From Verrucomicrobiaceae bacterium (GTDB lineage: Bacteria; Verrucomicrobiota; Verrucomicrobiae; Verrucomicrobiales; Akkermansiaceae), in contig RPOS01000084.1 of assembly GCA_003820635.1 (NCBI GenBank), positions 1-13,530 of the forward strand: 13,530 bases of DNA, written 5' to 3'. Shown piece by piece: positions 13,487 to 13,530 of this stretch. A program made the position numbers and the translations under genes. Each line of letters begins with the position of its first letter. The stretch's first letter is position 1. Below the pieces are notes generated by a model. The model searched no databases, was not told the origin of the DNA, and worked only from the letters and a program-made list of their open reading frames with translations.

Positions 13487-13530
13487 TGGATGAACGAAGT
13501 GCTTTTGTGTAAAGCGCTTGCGTTCATTCA
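13487..13530. repeat. long imperfect hairpin at the right edge of the window
   Basis: The stretch 13487-13505 pairs with 13511-13530 around a TGTGT loop: nineteen pairs with two G-U wobbles and one bulged G (13520). The key arms are TGAACGAAG (13491-13499) with CTT-G-CGTTCA (13517-13526), and GCTTT (13501-13505) with AAAGC (13511-13515). The stem may continue past the window edge. It starts ten bases after the stop of the RND remnant. It could be a terminator, a mobile-element end or a REP-like unit. The core AAGCGCTT (13512-13519) also resembles the centre of LacI-family operators. Confidence 0.55.

Noticed and set aside
13487..13530. Integron attC site
   Set aside because: The arms lack the RYYYAAC and GTTRRRY core boxes, and no integrase or cassette array is seen.

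Overview
The window comes from a GC-rich Gram-negative bacterium. The Gram-negative call rests on an LptF/LptG-type permease and a lipobox lipoprotein. The gene mix (CrtI-type desaturase, DUF4105/Lnb-type membrane protein, CymR-like Rrf2 regulator next to cysE) and the general character fit Verrucomicrobiota, but no 16S rRNA or other decisive marker is present, so that assignment is a low-confidence inference.

Layout. (1) 1-1077, minus: N-terminal part of a PacL/SERCA-like P-type cation ATPase that runs off the left edge. (2) 1078-1609: a gene-free stretch crowded with inverted repeats, including a 154-bp element closed by perfect 11-bp arms (1236-1389). (3) 1610-2719, plus: a CNNM/CBS membrane protein. 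(4) 2780-4309, minus: a phytoene-desaturase-family enzyme, convergent with the CNNM gene. (5) 4445-4519, plus: an elongator tRNA-Met, followed by about 530 bp with no convincing gene. (6) 5049-8531, plus: a tightly packed run of LptF/LptG-family permease, SulP anion transporter with STAS domain, and a small membrane-anchored protein. (7) 12523-8542, minus: a four-gene run of cysE, lipoprotein, HMGL-like aldolase and DUF4105 membrane protein, with overlaps or small gaps. (8) 12522-12935, plus: an Rrf2-family regulator whose start codon overlaps that of cysE on the other strand. (9) 12989-13476: a collapsed RND efflux permease pseudogene. (10) 13487-13530: a long hairpin reaching the right edge.

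How it may work together (inference): serine O-acetyltransferase commits serine to cysteine synthesis, SulP is a possible sulfate importer, and the Rrf2 protein lacks the three-cysteine cluster of IscR, as CymR-type cysteine regulators do. Sulfur assimilation is therefore the most coherent theme of the right half. The lipoprotein, aldolase and DUF4105 genes sharing the cysE operon are envelope-associated or unassigned. I found no CRISPR array, complete insertion sequence, phage or defence system. The most unusual things are the folded 1236-1389 element, the RND gene reduced to its non-membrane pieces, and the overlapping divergent starts of cysE and rrf2.
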